Origin: Paragordius varius
Lineage: Eukaryota > Nematomorpha
Direction: 5' to 3'
DNA: 64,000 nt
NCBI GenBank assembly: GCA_964247055.1
Contig: OZ176052.1
Span: 8,990,001 to 9,054,000, forward strand
Shown here: positions 1-12,853 of the stretch, one piece after another
Layout of the letters: each line of letters begins with the position of its first letter
How positions within the stretch are numbered: the first letter of the stretch is position 1
The notes under the pieces: model-generated
The model's database searches: none
What the model saw: the letters and a program-made list of their open reading frames with translations, nothing else
Told to the model about the DNA's origin: nothing
Made by a program: the position numbers and the translations under genes

Positions 1-307
1 ATTTTTTTCAGCTAGAAGATCATAGATATTATTAAAAACTTTGCCCAAAATCTGCGAGTATAATTTTTTTTCACGATTTTGGTAAAAAATTAAATAGGCT
101 TTAACGCCATAAGTAAAATAATGAAATTGATTAGAAAAATATATATAGATTAAAATATACTATATTTATCAAGTAAGGAGATATACAAAAATTTAGACCA
201 CACATGTGCGCCAATTAAAAAAAATTTTGAGCCAATGTTATGGCTTTTTACTATCTAATTCAATTAATACTGCATGAACCTTCAAATTTCCATTATTATA
301 TAAACAG

Positions 308-3300
308 GTTGTTCTTCTCGTTGCTGTTGTCACTGCAAAACATCTCCTTGTGGTGTTTCCTCATCTATACCCAATTCTCCATCACATAAAACTCAAAACG
401 GTTACCATAAAAATAAAAGTCATCATTACCACCACAATGTTTCCACCGCATGTTGCAAAGGACATAATGGTATTCATGAGCAGCACAATATTAACAAGTC
501 AGGTTGTGAATCAATAGTTGCGGATTATAAAGATCAAAATATTTGTAACGACGGTTATAATATGAAAAATACCATTTCCCCTTCTTATGGTTTTGAACAT
601 TGTTCACAGCAACATAATCCAGATTATCACAATGATAAAAATAAATGTTGCGATGCGCATACAACTCATTCGAAGGAATCCAATTGTTGTTCAAATTATA
701 AAGACGGGGGACATTCCTGTCCCCACAAAAATGGTCAAACTGCCGAAAATAATGGCGGTTCATCTGAATGGTGTGCTTTACCAGAAGGATTAAATGCTGT
801 AAGTATTTAAATTTATTTTTCTCAAATTAACAGGATATTATTATATTACATAATAAGTTTGCAAAAAGTGTTTGAATATAAGTCTTTGCTTTTTTTATAA
901 CATTTTTGTAGGGGGTCCAATAATAAAAGACTTTCAGTTAAAATCATTTTTATTTTTGTTTATCTTTTCTCTAAGTGATTAGGATTGTTAAATAAAGGGA
1001 TCATCAACTCAATAACTTACAACTCATATTTGACATTGATGATTAAGGGTTTGGAAATAAGCCTGGCTTTTAATAAAAATGATATTTAATTATTTTATAA
1101 ACTACAGCTTCTAATAAACAAACTACCTTACCTTACATATATTAATGTAATAACGTCGATATTCTTTTCTTCACTTTCTAGGAACATCAAGAACTAATCC
1201 GTAAACTAGTTTTTTATCAGGATCAATTTGAGTTGCCACCAGAAGAGGAAGTTAAAAAGATTACACCGTTCACCTCTTTTTCCGAATACCAGGCTACGAC
1301 GGCATCAGAAAAAACTAGTAGCCCATCGTCATCATTATCATTAAATGTTAAACAAAGTGGAGGAGATATAAATGGTGATGTCGGAGGATCCCCTTCTGAT
1401 AGCCTTGATTTGGCTCACATGAATATGAATCATGTTAACACTGACCACATTAATTATCACGGCACCAATAACGATAATTTGAATGGTCAACAATCGCAAA
1501 TCGGTATTTTGATGTTTTGCTTAAATTATTTAAGTTTTAAGATTTAGCAGGGATAACTACAATTGTAATGGTGAATGACGGATATGTTTTGTAATAATAA
1601 CAGTTGTTAAATCCGTAAGATTATGATGAACGAAAATTAAATAGAAAATTAATTGAAAGTTAATATTAACATTAATTATAAATGATACATAAAACCCTTT
1701 CGCCAATAGTAATCGCACACTAGTTTCGTGCTTGTTAGCACTCATCAGTACGACACAACTATTTGACTTGGGGTTTTCACATATCGATTTTGTTTTAAGT
1801 CTATTTTTCTTCCGATTCCAAACTGGTTGGGGTGAAATGTTTGTCCTAAAAATTATTTTCGCCATAAATTTTTTAACTTGGATTTTTAATAATTTACTAA
1901 GAGCTTAATTATTTTACACAGCATTAACATAAAATATTATTTAACTCTACCGTTCAAATACATAAAAAAATATTTTTTATAATTTAAGTAAACACAACAT
2001 AAACGTGATATTTTATAAAATTCGGATTAATAATTTTAAATCAATTTTGAGAACCATAGTTTTGGTCACATTATTTGGACCATGGTTTAATCCCAATAAA
2101 GTTTTCCTAAGGTAAATTGCATATTTAAATTATTATTCACACATAATATTTTAATTACAGAAGATGAAGATGAAAGCATTTTTGCCAAATTTCAACGGTT
2201 TTCCCATTGCACTGAATTAACCATACTAGTTACACAACTTATAGTTGAATTCACGAAACGTCTCCCAGGTTTCCAAACACTCTTACGAGAAGATCAAATA
2301 ACTCTCCTAAAAGTATATCTCAAAAAAATTTTAAAGCTCATTTTAAAATCAATGTCATAAATTTTCAAATATTTTAAAAGATATTATTTTTTTGATTATG
2401 GGTATTTGTATTGTATTACACCTCTTTTATAACTTTACAAATAATTTTTTTGAAAGTTTTTTTAAAAAATTTTAATTATCATTGATGGGTATAAAAATTT
2501 TAAGATTTTTTTCTTCGAAGTTTGATCATAAACTTGAAAAATGGTTATTTACAGAGTATATGTAACATTTTATATAAGTTTTATGAAGCAAAACCATTTT
2601 TTATGCGCATAAATAGTATGGCACAAAAAAAATTTAAAATTACATAATTTTCACAAAAAGAGTTTAAATTTATAGTCCGAACAAAAGAATTTTGATGTAT
2701 TGTATATGTGCAAACATAATACTTTACGGATTATATTTTTAATTAGGCTGCAGTATTCGAATTAATGGTATTACGCACGGCACGAAGATATGATTTGGAA
2801 ACGGATTGTGTCGTTTTTGCCAACAATGTGCCCTACACGCGAGATAATTATAAATCGGCCAACATTGGTGAAATTAGCGAGGCTCAATTCGATTTTTGTC
2901 GATCCATGGCCATTATGAAAGTGGACAATGCCGAATATGCTTTACTATCAGCAGTCCTAATTTTTTCTGGTAAGAATATCTTGTTTAGTGAATGATTTCT
3001 TCAAAAACGCTAGTATATCCTAATTATAATAAGATAATTTTGTTAAAATGATTGATATTAAGATAAATTCCGTCAACGATCTTCCATATATATATATATA
3101 TATAAATCGTGTTTTTTAACCAATTTTCCGGAAAACTTGTAGGCTAATTTAAATTCAATAATCAGCATACACATTTCTATAATTTGGCCAATCATTTAAG
3201 ATATAAACTGTAGCCTTGGTGTTTAGCTCCACTTTCTAACAAATGCGGGTACAAGTCCCCTAAATTGTGTCCTTGAAACAAATTTTCGGAAAACGGTGTG

Positions 3301-3866
3301 GCCGTATAATAATAATTAAAACACCATTCTAATTTCCATCTGCCAGCCTATATAAATATCAATATAACTATCTATAGTTCATATATATCATAATTAAAAA
3401 CAAAAAATTGAGGTTTTTTATTCCACCACCATACTAAATAGTGTTATAAGATGAATGATAAAAAATAAATTATATTCATATAATTATTAAAATTTGTGAA
3501 TTCTATCTTATCAACAAAATATATAACATTCTTATAGATCGCCCAAACCTGTTGGAGCCGACAAAAGTGGAAAAAGTCCAAGAAATGTACTTGGATGCTT
3601 TACGAAATTACGTGGAACTTCAACGGGGTGGTCATACTTTTTCATCTCATCATCATTGCCATTGTTGCTGTTGTTCACACAATAAATCCCGAGACGCTAA
3701 TAATAACTCGACTGTCCCCAACGTAAACGTTTTAGCGAGATTACTAATGAAACTTACTGAACTACGGAGTATAGCTTGTCAACATTCAGATATGTTATTC
3801 TCCCTCAAACTTAAGGATCATAAATTACCACCTTTACTTTCAGAGATATGGGATGTTAAGCCATAG
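308..3866 (+). CDS. EcR: Ecdysone receptor (NR1H1), hinge and ligand-binding domain; 5' part outside window
   Basis: Nuclear receptor that binds ecdysteroids, normally as a heterodimer with USP/RXR, and regulates transcription. Exons 308-798, 1182-1503, 2161-2312, 2747-2969 and 3538-3866 join in phase. The DNA-binding domain must lie upstream. The first exon is a hinge very rich in Cys and His. The LBD starts at 'ELIRKLVFYQDQFE' and shows the family signatures 'LIVEFTKRLPGF', 'LREDQITLLK', 'LRTARRYD', 'YTRDNYKS', 'KVDNAEYALLSAV' and, at the end, the AF-2 helix 'LLSEIWDV'. Two unusual insertions are visible: about 90 Ser/Asn-rich residues between helix 1 and helix 3, and a segment with 'HHHCHCCCC' between helices 9 and 10. 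The motifs match EcR better than LXR/FXR relatives. The Cys/His-rich exon is assigned by phase and a good GTAAGT donor, not by homology. Confidence 0.93.
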
Positions 3867-5341
3867 TCTACATCTGGGTTTCGTTTGATGGATTAGATAG
3901 ATAGACTAAAAATTAGAGCTATTTTCTTAACTGGCAACTATATTACGAAAACCAAAACACCACTTTTTAAGCAAAAAAACAGGATTTTATTTGACCCAAC
4001 AAAATTATAAATACGTCTGTGATATATACATTTTTGCGAGATGGTATGGTGTGTGTGTGCTTAAAAACTGGCACTAGATTTCAATTTTATAGCGCTCAAT
4101 CTCTATGATTATAGATATAATAATCATTTTAAGTTTTGGTTGATGTTACTAAAATTATAGGGAATATTATGCATCTATTTCTTTTTTCTCTACTTAATAC
4201 ATGCACAAATCATCAAAAAAATGATTATTCATTATGATTTTTTACTGTATTTAATCCATTGTATATCAACTCTTAATAGTATTATTTTGAATCTTCATAT
4301 TTATTGATCCACCCATATAATGGTATAAATATATTATTATTTATATTTATACATATAATTTTGTATTATTTTATGCGATCAAAACTAAAACTAATTATGA
4401 AAAAAACAATAAAAAATTTGGATATTTTTATCCCGTTCAAATAATAGTATTATCTCCACAATAATGAAAAAATGTAATTTTCATATAACAATAATAAAAT
4501 TTTTTTTAGTTAGATATGTATTTAATTAATCTAAGTAACCATATAATGTATAAATAAAAAATTGCAAATATATGAATTGATATGATAGATAATAATAATA
4601 ATCTATATACAAAATACATATATTCCCAATTGCATTTCTAGTATAAATCACATTGTGTTAAATATATCTTGATGACCATACAATATTTATTATTTTTTTA
4701 CGTTTAAAATTTTTTTTAAATAAATAAATTGCAAGGATCAACCAACGCTCGTTGAAAATGAACAAGAAATTAAATTTTATCATATATACTACTACAAAAA
4801 CTTTCAATATCGCAAACTATTTCTTTCTATGTAGAAAATTTATTTACACACCTTTTTTATGTATGGGCTGTAGACTTTTACCTATTTTACATATTTTGTA
4901 TCTTATTTAATTATTATAATTTACATATTGAAATAACCGTGATATGGTTATCAATTCAATATATAAATATCCCGATGTAATAAATTTTTAACGTAATACT
5001 TGATTTATTTTGTTTAAATAAAAAGGTTTAATCAAGATATATATAATGCAAATACTTTGGCAAGTTTGAGTAATTACAAATTAGCAATACACAAATATAA
5101 ATATAGATCTCAAAATTCCGATAAAAAATATGTTATGAAATGGCACCTTGTATGTGATAGTTTTAAAATAACTCTTATATAAAAAAATTTGAAGCTTTTT
5201 AAGGATTGCACACATAAGCAATGCAGTACAATTTGAGAGAGATTTTCTTTATTTAATGTAAAATGTTTATCGATATATAAGTACAAAATAATAAGCTCTA
5301 AGCAAACAATATTTACACATGGAAAAAAGGAAAACTTCACA
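3867..5341. other. Intergenic, AT-rich; no gene seen
   Basis: 3' side of the ecdysone receptor and 3' side of the TRIC gene (convergent genes). Very AT-rich with several AATAAA-like hexamers that could serve either transcript; none stands out. I see no exon, RNA gene or clear repeat. Confidence 0.6.
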
Positions 5342-7848
5342 TTAATCTCGTTTCTTATTGCCTCTCCTTTCTTGAGGTGAAGAATAATCTTCAAAGCTTT
5401 TCAACGGTTTTTTGTTTGCCTGATTTGCTTTTTGCCGAACATTTTCTTCAGACATTGTTTGTTGATATGCGCTTGTTTCGTTTAAATCATGCGTTCTACC
5501 GCCATTTACTGATTAACACATATATTATTCATAAATGCATTAATCATAAAATATGCCTAAATTATTCCCTCACCTCTATCGTGTAAAATATGATGGATTT
5601 ATTATCATTAGAAGAATATATATATATATAATAGAATGAAGAATAAATTAAAAACTCAAAATGTTTCATGTAAATTTATATTGATTATCACGCAGTGAGC
5701 AAAAAGAGAAAAGCATCAGTAATTAATTATGAAAGTTTGAAATTTTTTCAATGTTTACTTTTCGAATAACTAAACTATATAAAGGTATCAACATATTGAT
5801 CCATATAGATATTTATCATTATTATAAAAAATTTATTTCATTAAGACGCATCTTAATATAATGAAAATTGATGCTGATAACTAAATAAAAAAGTATTTTG
5901 TCAAAACCATATTTTTTAAACCTTATTTTTTAATATAATTTATAGTTTTGCGTTGCGAAATAAAGATTAGACATATAAATTGTTAATAAGCCCCATTATT
6001 GTAAGTATATGGTTTATATAATAAGAAATCAAGAATAAAAAAGATTAGTTTTTTACGTTTCAAATTTTTTAGTGATATCTTATGTACCGTTTTGTCGGGT
6101 TCCATATAAATGAGATTTTTTTGAATGGGTAACCGGAGTCTCAGCATAGTCTTGCTGATTTAGAGATTCGAATTGTTCCTCACTATCATATTTTTGATGT
6201 TTTCGCCTTCTTTCTCTAACATCAGTATCATCCAAGTCACCTATAAAAAATTTGAAATTGAATGTATTCAAATTTATACAAATGTAATTAATAATACTAC
6301 ACTTATTAAAAAGTTTAGTTAAATTAAAAAATACCACACTTGTCTCAAAATTAGGACATACCATTTGGTACATGATGATTGTCATCATCGTCATAAATTT
6401 CCTTTTTAGGATGCGAGGATGGTGGTTTGCTATATCGCGAATCCAAAGAATTCCCATTCTCCCCGTTTTTCAAAAGGCTGGATTTAGCCGCATGTTTTTT
6501 GCCCTTGAAGGGCATGAACCAATCTCTAAAACCTTTTGAACCACTTGACGATGTTAAATTACCGAAAGATCCACCGTATGTTTTTTGAAGTGCATCCCAT
6601 ACACCACCCATAAATATGGTACAAAAAACGTTTTCAGTTCCAGCAAATGGATCATTTATATGAAACAATAAAGCCGATAACCGGAGATAAGCCATAAACA
6701 AAAATACGGTTGCGAAAAGAATGGGCGTTGGAAATTGAGTTGCAGCAATCCCCATTTTATTCAATGTAAAAATGATGGCAGATATAAGGCAAATTTTGGT
6801 GGATCTATATTTTTAGGCGCATGTACATATTTAATTTAATGCTTTGTAAAGGTTAAGAAACCAGAAAATTATAGGAAAACCACCAAAGCTCTGGAAAATC
6901 AACCTTATTAGGGTAGTGCTTTGTAAAATACCCGGATTACATTTTTGGATTAACTTAAAATTTTTATATTTTAACGCATTCCAGTTGCAATCCTCTAGCA
7001 ATGCATCTGCTATAAGCCTTTTGTCGGTCAAAGATGTAAAAATTAGTGTGATGCATAGAAATTTTGGGCCTTATAAATAAAAGTTAATTAATAAACTTAC
7101 GCAGTTGGCTGCAAAATTTCACTTGAGTTTGGAACCCATATTCCGCGCATAGACCTTTCGAAATTTCTTATGATTAGACTCCCGACACCTAAAAACAGGA
7201 TATATATAATTTATTGAATTATGTCCTTTACCTTTAATAGTTCCAATCATTACAACAATTAAGAATGAAGTAGGATACGTGTTCATAGCAATGTTTACAC
7301 CATCATATACAGCTCGACATCTGTAGAGTTCTTTAGCCACAGATATAATAACTTTGACAGGAAAAAAGTTGCAGATGTTATAGGCAATATCAAACGGGGA
7401 ATAAAACATAATATACCTTAAAATAAAATTAAAAAATACCATACGGCAGTCGAATACAATATACTTTCTTCATTTTTAAATGGAATCAATATTGAATGAC
7501 CCAAAAGAAAGTTTGCCAGAAAACTTCCTGCATAAATGGATAACATTGTTGAAAACCAACAAGAAAGTGGGTGTTTCCTGGAAAATGATCTGTCATCTAA
7601 GACAATAGATATTAAATTATATTTGAATAAATTTGGTAGACATTAAAGATACCTAATTCGTCCTTTAAAGATAAACAAACTCCAATCGCATGAGCAATTA
7701 TAAAATAGGGAAATGTTTTTAGAGAAAAGAGTTTGTTTGAAAGATCTATGAGTAAAATACGATCAAATTTTAATAAATCGAAAGACGAAAGATAGTCATA
7801 CATATTCATGTGGATAAATGAGTATCGCAAAAATATGTAATTTAACAT
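5342..7848 (-). CDS. Trimeric intracellular cation (TRIC) channel, TMEM38 family
   Basis: Potassium-permeable channel of the ER/sarcoplasmic reticulum that supplies counter-ions during calcium release. Minus-strand exons: 7653-7809 (or from an in-frame ATG at 7848), 7440-7596, 7232-7416, 7101-7188, 6362-6804, then 6088-6240 spliced to 5342-5508. Matches along the whole TRIC fold: 'FSLKTFPYFIIAHAIG', 'RKHPLSCWFSTML', 'AVWYIMFYSPFD', the family KEV site as 'VAKELYRC', 'GSLIIRNFERSM', 'KICLISAIIFTLNKMG', then 'GGVWDALQKTYG'. Without the last splice the frame stops at 6080 (396 residues); with it the protein is 449 residues and ends in a basic 'GNKKRD'. TRIC tails are normally short and Lys-rich (vertebrate proteins about 290 residues), so the long tail is unusual. 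Introns include one of 23 nt (7417-7439) and one of 43 nt (7189-7231). The core is secure; the last exon is inferred from matching phase. Confidence 0.88.
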
Positions 7849-8139
7849 ATGCTTTGTGCTATCTTAGCCAACATATTAATTGGATTTAAGCTATTATGAA
7901 CAAAAAGATTTATATTTATATAGGCAGCCCAGTATATATATAAAAATATTAGTATAATAAGGAGTTTTCTGCGCTAAAATACTATTATTACCACCATTAC
8001 TTTTCGGGGTAGTTTTCTATCCCATTTCAAATCGAAATACTTGAAATAATCCACATTCCAAACACACATTCTATGATAATATAAAAGCAATAACTATAAC
8101 ACAACAAAATAACGGATGATAGTTCTCTATTTTTTTATT

Positions 8140-8402
8140 TTTTCGGATCCACCGAACATGCCTACTCAGAAAGCCTCTGTATTTAGTTCCCTGCCCGCTA
8201 AATGAATTTATGTAAAATCTAATCCCCAAAAAAATATAGGCATCCCACCCAAGAGATACTAAATTAAAAAAAATTTAAGGCATACTCAGAATGACACAAA
8301 AATACCCAGCGCTTTTTCCGTAGCCGTAGTCAAAAGTTTATCCCGCATGAAAGCAAAAAGTTAAAAAGAGGATTTTTTTAACTGGACATGGTTCCCCTTT
8401 CT
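8140..8402. repeat. Diverged ~265-bp repeat, left piece of an array cut by a hAT element
   Basis: Contains the recurring words seen at 11.5-12.85 kb and 31.9-32.6 kb: 'CCAGCGCTTTTT', a 'GGNATCCCACCC/GCCACC' box and 'CATGGTTCCCC'. The array continues on the far side of the hAT insertion. Monomers are too diverged to phase exactly by eye. Confidence 0.5.
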
Positions 8403-8940
8403 GTGTATATAAGGTGACCAGACGTCCCGCTTTTTCACACTTTGTCCCGCGTCCCGCTACGTTTTTAAAATGTCCCGCTTTTTCACGATTATATAAAAAA
8501 AATTTTTTAATACAAATAAAAATTTTTATCCGTTTAAATTTTTTAAAATTTATTTTTTTCGAATTTATATCATATGATTATACACTTTCCTTCCTACTAC
8601 TACTGTCATCATTATCAAAAAAAGTTAACTGAATATCTTTGTTAGAAGCCCTGAAGAATGATTGACGTCCCCCTGCCCTGAGGCGCGTAAAAGCGTAGGA
8701 AGGCGGTAAGGGTCGTCCTGTGCGGACAGTGACGGTATGGAGCAAGCCTGTCACACCCTTTTCTGGATACCTGGATACCACAAATCTTTAGATTAAATGA
8801 CAAATTGATACCACAAATCGGTACCTTACACGTTTATTCCAGAAAATTAAGGTAATATAATATTTATTATACTAATAGTAGTTTATGATTATGAGCACAA
8901 AAAGAGGTTAAAAATTCAACGATGAATTAATCAAAGATTT

Positions 8941-10526
8941 TCGCTTTTGGAGAGGAAGAAAAATTTGGCACCAGCTGAAAGCTGGTTATCTTTTCACGCC
9001 GTTAATCATAATCATTCCTTTAGATCCATGGACTGTACCTCACAGGTTATTCGCACGTTATTCCATAAAAAATTTACATGTACCCGTACAAAGGCTAAAG
9101 CCATTGAGTGCAATGTCCTTTCGCCACATGCATTTTCTCAAATACAAAAAGATTTGCTGAAAATTAATCTCTTATCCCTATTGATGCATCAATCACCATG
9201 AAACAAAATTATTTCCCACTTTAATAAGATATTTTGATTCAGAAACCGGAGTAAAAATTAAAATTTTAGATTTAATTTCTCTACTATGTGAAAATTCCGA
9301 AATAATATTTACTTCAATAATGCATATTCCAGAAAAAAATAATTTAAAAGACAAAATTATCGCATATTGCGCTGACAACACCAATACGAACTATGGTGGA
9401 AAAGCAAGGAGGGGAACAAAATATATTTTTTATAAATTAACAGATAATCTTAATCAAAACAAAATTGGCTTTGGGTGTGCAGCTCATATAATACACAACG
9501 CTATTCAAACAGCTGCTGATTTGTTACCCCTAGATGTGGAAAATGTAGTTGTTAAAATATATTTCTATTTTTATATATACACGGTACGTGTTGAATCGCT
9601 TAAAGAATTATGTGAAAATGCAGAAGTTCAATATCAATAAATGCTTGGATATTGTAAAACTCGTTGGTTAGCTTTTATGCCAGCTATCGAAAGAATTTTA
9701 AAAATGTATGATGCTTTAAAATCTTTTTTTATCACTCTTCAAAAATATGGTTAGAATTCTTACATAATTAAGCTTCTCTCTTTCAAAATGTTATTAAATT
9801 TATAGAAGGTGACAAAATTTCGGCAATCGAAGTAGTCAATGAAGATAGTAACCTAAAATTCCAATGTCAAGAACGGTTAGAAAATAATTTTATACCATTA
9901 ACCATTCGCAATATAATAAATAATTTAGAAAAGCAAGGCTTAATAAATCGCCAGGACTTGTACCATATAAAAATGTTTTGTACAAACTGTAAAGATTATT
10001 TGGAAGACTGGACGACGCAATTTAATGAAATTGATCATTTTCATTGGCTAACATTAAAATCAGAATTTAATTGATGCGATGTTCTAAAATCATTTAAATC
10101 TGCTCCCAAAAATTCTCAAAAAGTAATCTTTCAGAAAATGATCTTTTTTTTGAAATATCATTAGTTAAAAGATATATAAATAATGAAAAACTTAAATTAT
10201 GGACAAAAGAAAAATATACAGCAGAAAAGAAATGGTTGGAAATATTTCATCATTTTGAAGCGAACTATATTACATACAATATATTTTAAATATTGTGGAA
10301 TTCGCACTATCTTTACCTCCAATTAACGCTAATATTGAGCCGTTTTTTCACAGTAAATCAGGTGTGGACATCGGAAAAATCAAATTTAAATGTTGAAACT
10401 TTAAAGGCCGTTTTATCTGTCAAATATAATTTGACAAATTCTTGTGAAGACTTCTGCAATATTTTAAAAAATGATGACAATCTGCTAAAACGCATTCAAT
10501 CAAACAAAAAATATACCAAAGAATAA
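8941..10526 (+). pseudogene. hAT transposase, decayed
   Basis: Translated pieces in several frames follow the order of a ZBED-like hAT transposase: 'CTRTKAKAIECNVLSPHA', 'IIAYCADNTNTNYGG' (carrying a catalytic-type Asp), 'GFGCAAHIIHNAIQTAAD', 'LGYCKTRWLAFMPAIERI', and the C-terminal dimerisation segment 'FALSLPPINANIEPFFH'. Stops and frame changes interrupt it several times (for example between 9640 and 10290), so it cannot make an intact transposase. No host gene shares this frame. Confidence 0.85.
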
Positions 10527-10739
10527 AATATTTTATTTAAAGTTTTTGTGTTAAAAAATAAACAAAATTACTTAAAATATTGTATAAGTCTTCATAATTT
10601 AAATTATACTTGAACACATAAAATGGCTTTTATTCAACATTTAAATTTGATTCCGTGTCCTTACTTAATTTCCTGTGCAAAAACGCGTTCATAGCAGTGG
10701 TTCAAGTAAAGATAATAATTCTACAATTAAAATATTATT

Positions 10740-11400
10740 GTATGGAACACAATTTGTTTAAAAATGATTATTTTAACCATTTCTATCCTACGTATTTTTT
10801 TCTGTTGTCCATAATATAAGTTTTCATTCAATATATATATTTAATAATGAGACTTCATAAAAAAGTGTCATTGTGCACCGTCTTGTCTTCCAAATAATCG
10901 TTTCTGTTTGTATAAAACATTTTTATATTCTGGCTATTCATTGAGCCTTGTTTTTCTGGATGCTTTATAATATTGCGATTAGATAATGGTATAAAATTAT
11001 TTTCTAACCTTTTTTTGACTTGGAATTTTGACCTTTGTCCTGTGATAAAAAATAGGATTCTAGGAGATCACATTTTTATAAACATTTCAATCGCTAGCAA
11101 AAGAGCTAACCAACAGTTCTACAATATCCAAGCATTTTAACATCTATATTTTCCACATCCAGGGGTAACAAATCAGTAGCTGTTTGAATAGCGTTGTGTA
11201 TCTGCCAATAATGTTTTGATTAAGATCATTCGCTAAATTGTTAAAAATATTTTTTGTGCCGCTTCTTGCATCACCCAGCGCACTTTGTGATGATTTCGTC
11301 TTTATTATTTTTTTCTAGAATTTACAATCACTTCAGCCTTTGTTCGTGCACATGTAAATTTATTGAATAAGGTACAAACAACCTGTGAGGTACAATTTTT
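10740..11400 (-). pseudogene. Inverted partial hAT transposase copy
   Basis: The reverse complement repeats, with point differences and deletions, segments of 9030-10250 from the same element: the part around 'TGTACCTCACAGGTT', the 'CACAACGCTATTCAAACAGC' region, and 'AGAAAATAATTTTATACCATT'. It is flanked on both sides by similar 3'-untranslated words ('TTTGTGTTAAAAA' near 10543 and 11410), as if a second copy had inserted or recombined inside the 3' untranslated part. Confidence 0.8.
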
Positions 11401-11539
11401 TTATAATTATAATGTATTTGTGTTAAAAATAAATAAATATTACAATAAATTTTTTGTATAAAAATTTTTGGTTGTACCCTCCAATGACCCCCCTTCTCAG
11501 ATTTGTCCCGCTTTTTCCTTTAAAAAATCTGGTCACCTT

Positions 11540-12853
11540 ATGTATATGCCACCATATAAAATAACGGGACTTTAAAGAAATCCAACTATAAGTCCATGTA
11601 GCATTAACTACAGTTTTGAGTATCAGTGCAGAAGCTAGCAATTATTATTCCGGTGCTTTTTAATTAGCGGGTTGGATGCCACCCTATGTTAAATACGCCA
11701 CCATTAGAATTAAATTGATCCAGCTAATTTATCCTGTAAAAATTATGGTTATAGGTATGACGCGTATAAAAATAAATTTGGAAGCCGCTGGGTAGGAATC
11801 TACCATTTGTCATAAACGCCATATGGAAAAAAATGGACTTTGAAGCTGATTGTGGCCCAAGTTGAGCTATATGGATTCAATAATGGTTTTCTTATTTTGA
11901 GCAGAACATTTTTGTTAAATTCGGAATTATCTATAGATGGATTTAATATTTTTTAGGCCCTAAAAGCAAAAACTAAAAGCGCTTTTCTAAATAAACTGCT
12001 GGATAGTGCCCTACCCATCGGTAAAAATGCCACCGTACAAAAATATTTAGCTTTGAAAGAACCTTTTAAATAAGCTACAATCATGGTTGAAAGTATTCCC
12101 TTAATGAAGAAAACTTTGGTAGACGTCTTTTTTGTTAACCCGATGAGGGATCCATCATCCGTGTAATAGCACCACTCAAAACCTAGATACCATATAGATT
12201 CATTAATGGTTTTCAGTCTCGTATAAAGCCAAAAATAATTTTCAAGCGCTTTGTAAAGATGAACAAAAAATAACATGGTTTGAAAGCAACTTTTCGAAAA
12301 TTACTATTAGACCTTATGGATTTATTTTATTATTGTATGAGAGAAAATTTTAGACAAAAGCATTTTTAAATTCTTTGAGTAGAGCCCGACCATATGTTAA
12401 ATGCGCCACCATGTAAAATAACATGACTTCGAAGCAATACGTGGTTGAGGCTAAGATACTATCTAAATCAATTTTAATACTAACTCTATAAATGCAAAAA
12501 TTTTAACACAGCGCTTTTTTGAATAAAACAATTGGTAGGACCCCATTCAATGTCTCATACGCCACCATATAAAACAAAGTGGCCTTTTACTCCAAAATTA
12601 TAATATCAAATAGATACTTATAAAACTTCTTGTATAAAGGAGAAATTCCCTGCCTTGTTAAATGATCCATTATAAAAAAACCGGTTTAAAAGCATCTTTT
12701 TATAAAACTTAATAGAATATATTTAATGGTTTTAGATTTTTCTCGTATAAAAGCAAAAATTAAGTTAAGATCTTCAATAAGTCTATGAGTGACACCTTAT
12801 GATATATATTCATCTTTTTCCTTTTATCAAAGAAAAAGTATTTTATCAATTCA
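11540..12853. repeat. Diverged ~265-bp tandem repeat array
   Basis: Recurring boxes include 'GCGCTTTTNTNAATNA', 'CGCCACCATNTAAAATAACATGGNNTTTGAAGC' in degenerate form, and 'TATGGATTCAATAATGGTTTT'. The GCGCTTTT anchor recurs near 11979, 12247 and 12509, giving spacings of about 262-268 bp. Copies are diverged, so the array is old. It continues left of the hAT element and has a relative at 31.9-32.6 kb. Confidence 0.6.

Larger units (their letters stand above)
8411..11539 (+). mobile_element. hAT DNA transposon, degenerate, with internal inverted duplication
   Basis: Terminal inverted repeats begin AAGGTGACCAG and end CTGGTCACCTT. Flanking octamers GTGTATAT (8403-8410) and ATGTATAT (11540-11547) agree at 7 of 8 positions, the 8-bp target duplication typical of hAT. 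Subterminal 'GTCCCGCTTTTTC' repeats occur at the left end and once near the right end. Inside lies a decayed transposase (about 8940-10526) and, further right, an inverted partial copy of the same coding region (about 10740-11400). The element sits inside an older satellite-like array. Confidence 0.88.

Noticed and set aside
3235-3300. tRNA-like B-box word near 'GGGTACAAGTCCCC'
   Set aside because: No matching A box or cloverleaf could be drawn; lies inside an EcR intron.
6831-7031. 66-residue minus-strand frame between TRIC exons
   Set aside because: Lies in a 296-nt TRIC intron; neighbouring exons join in phase without it.
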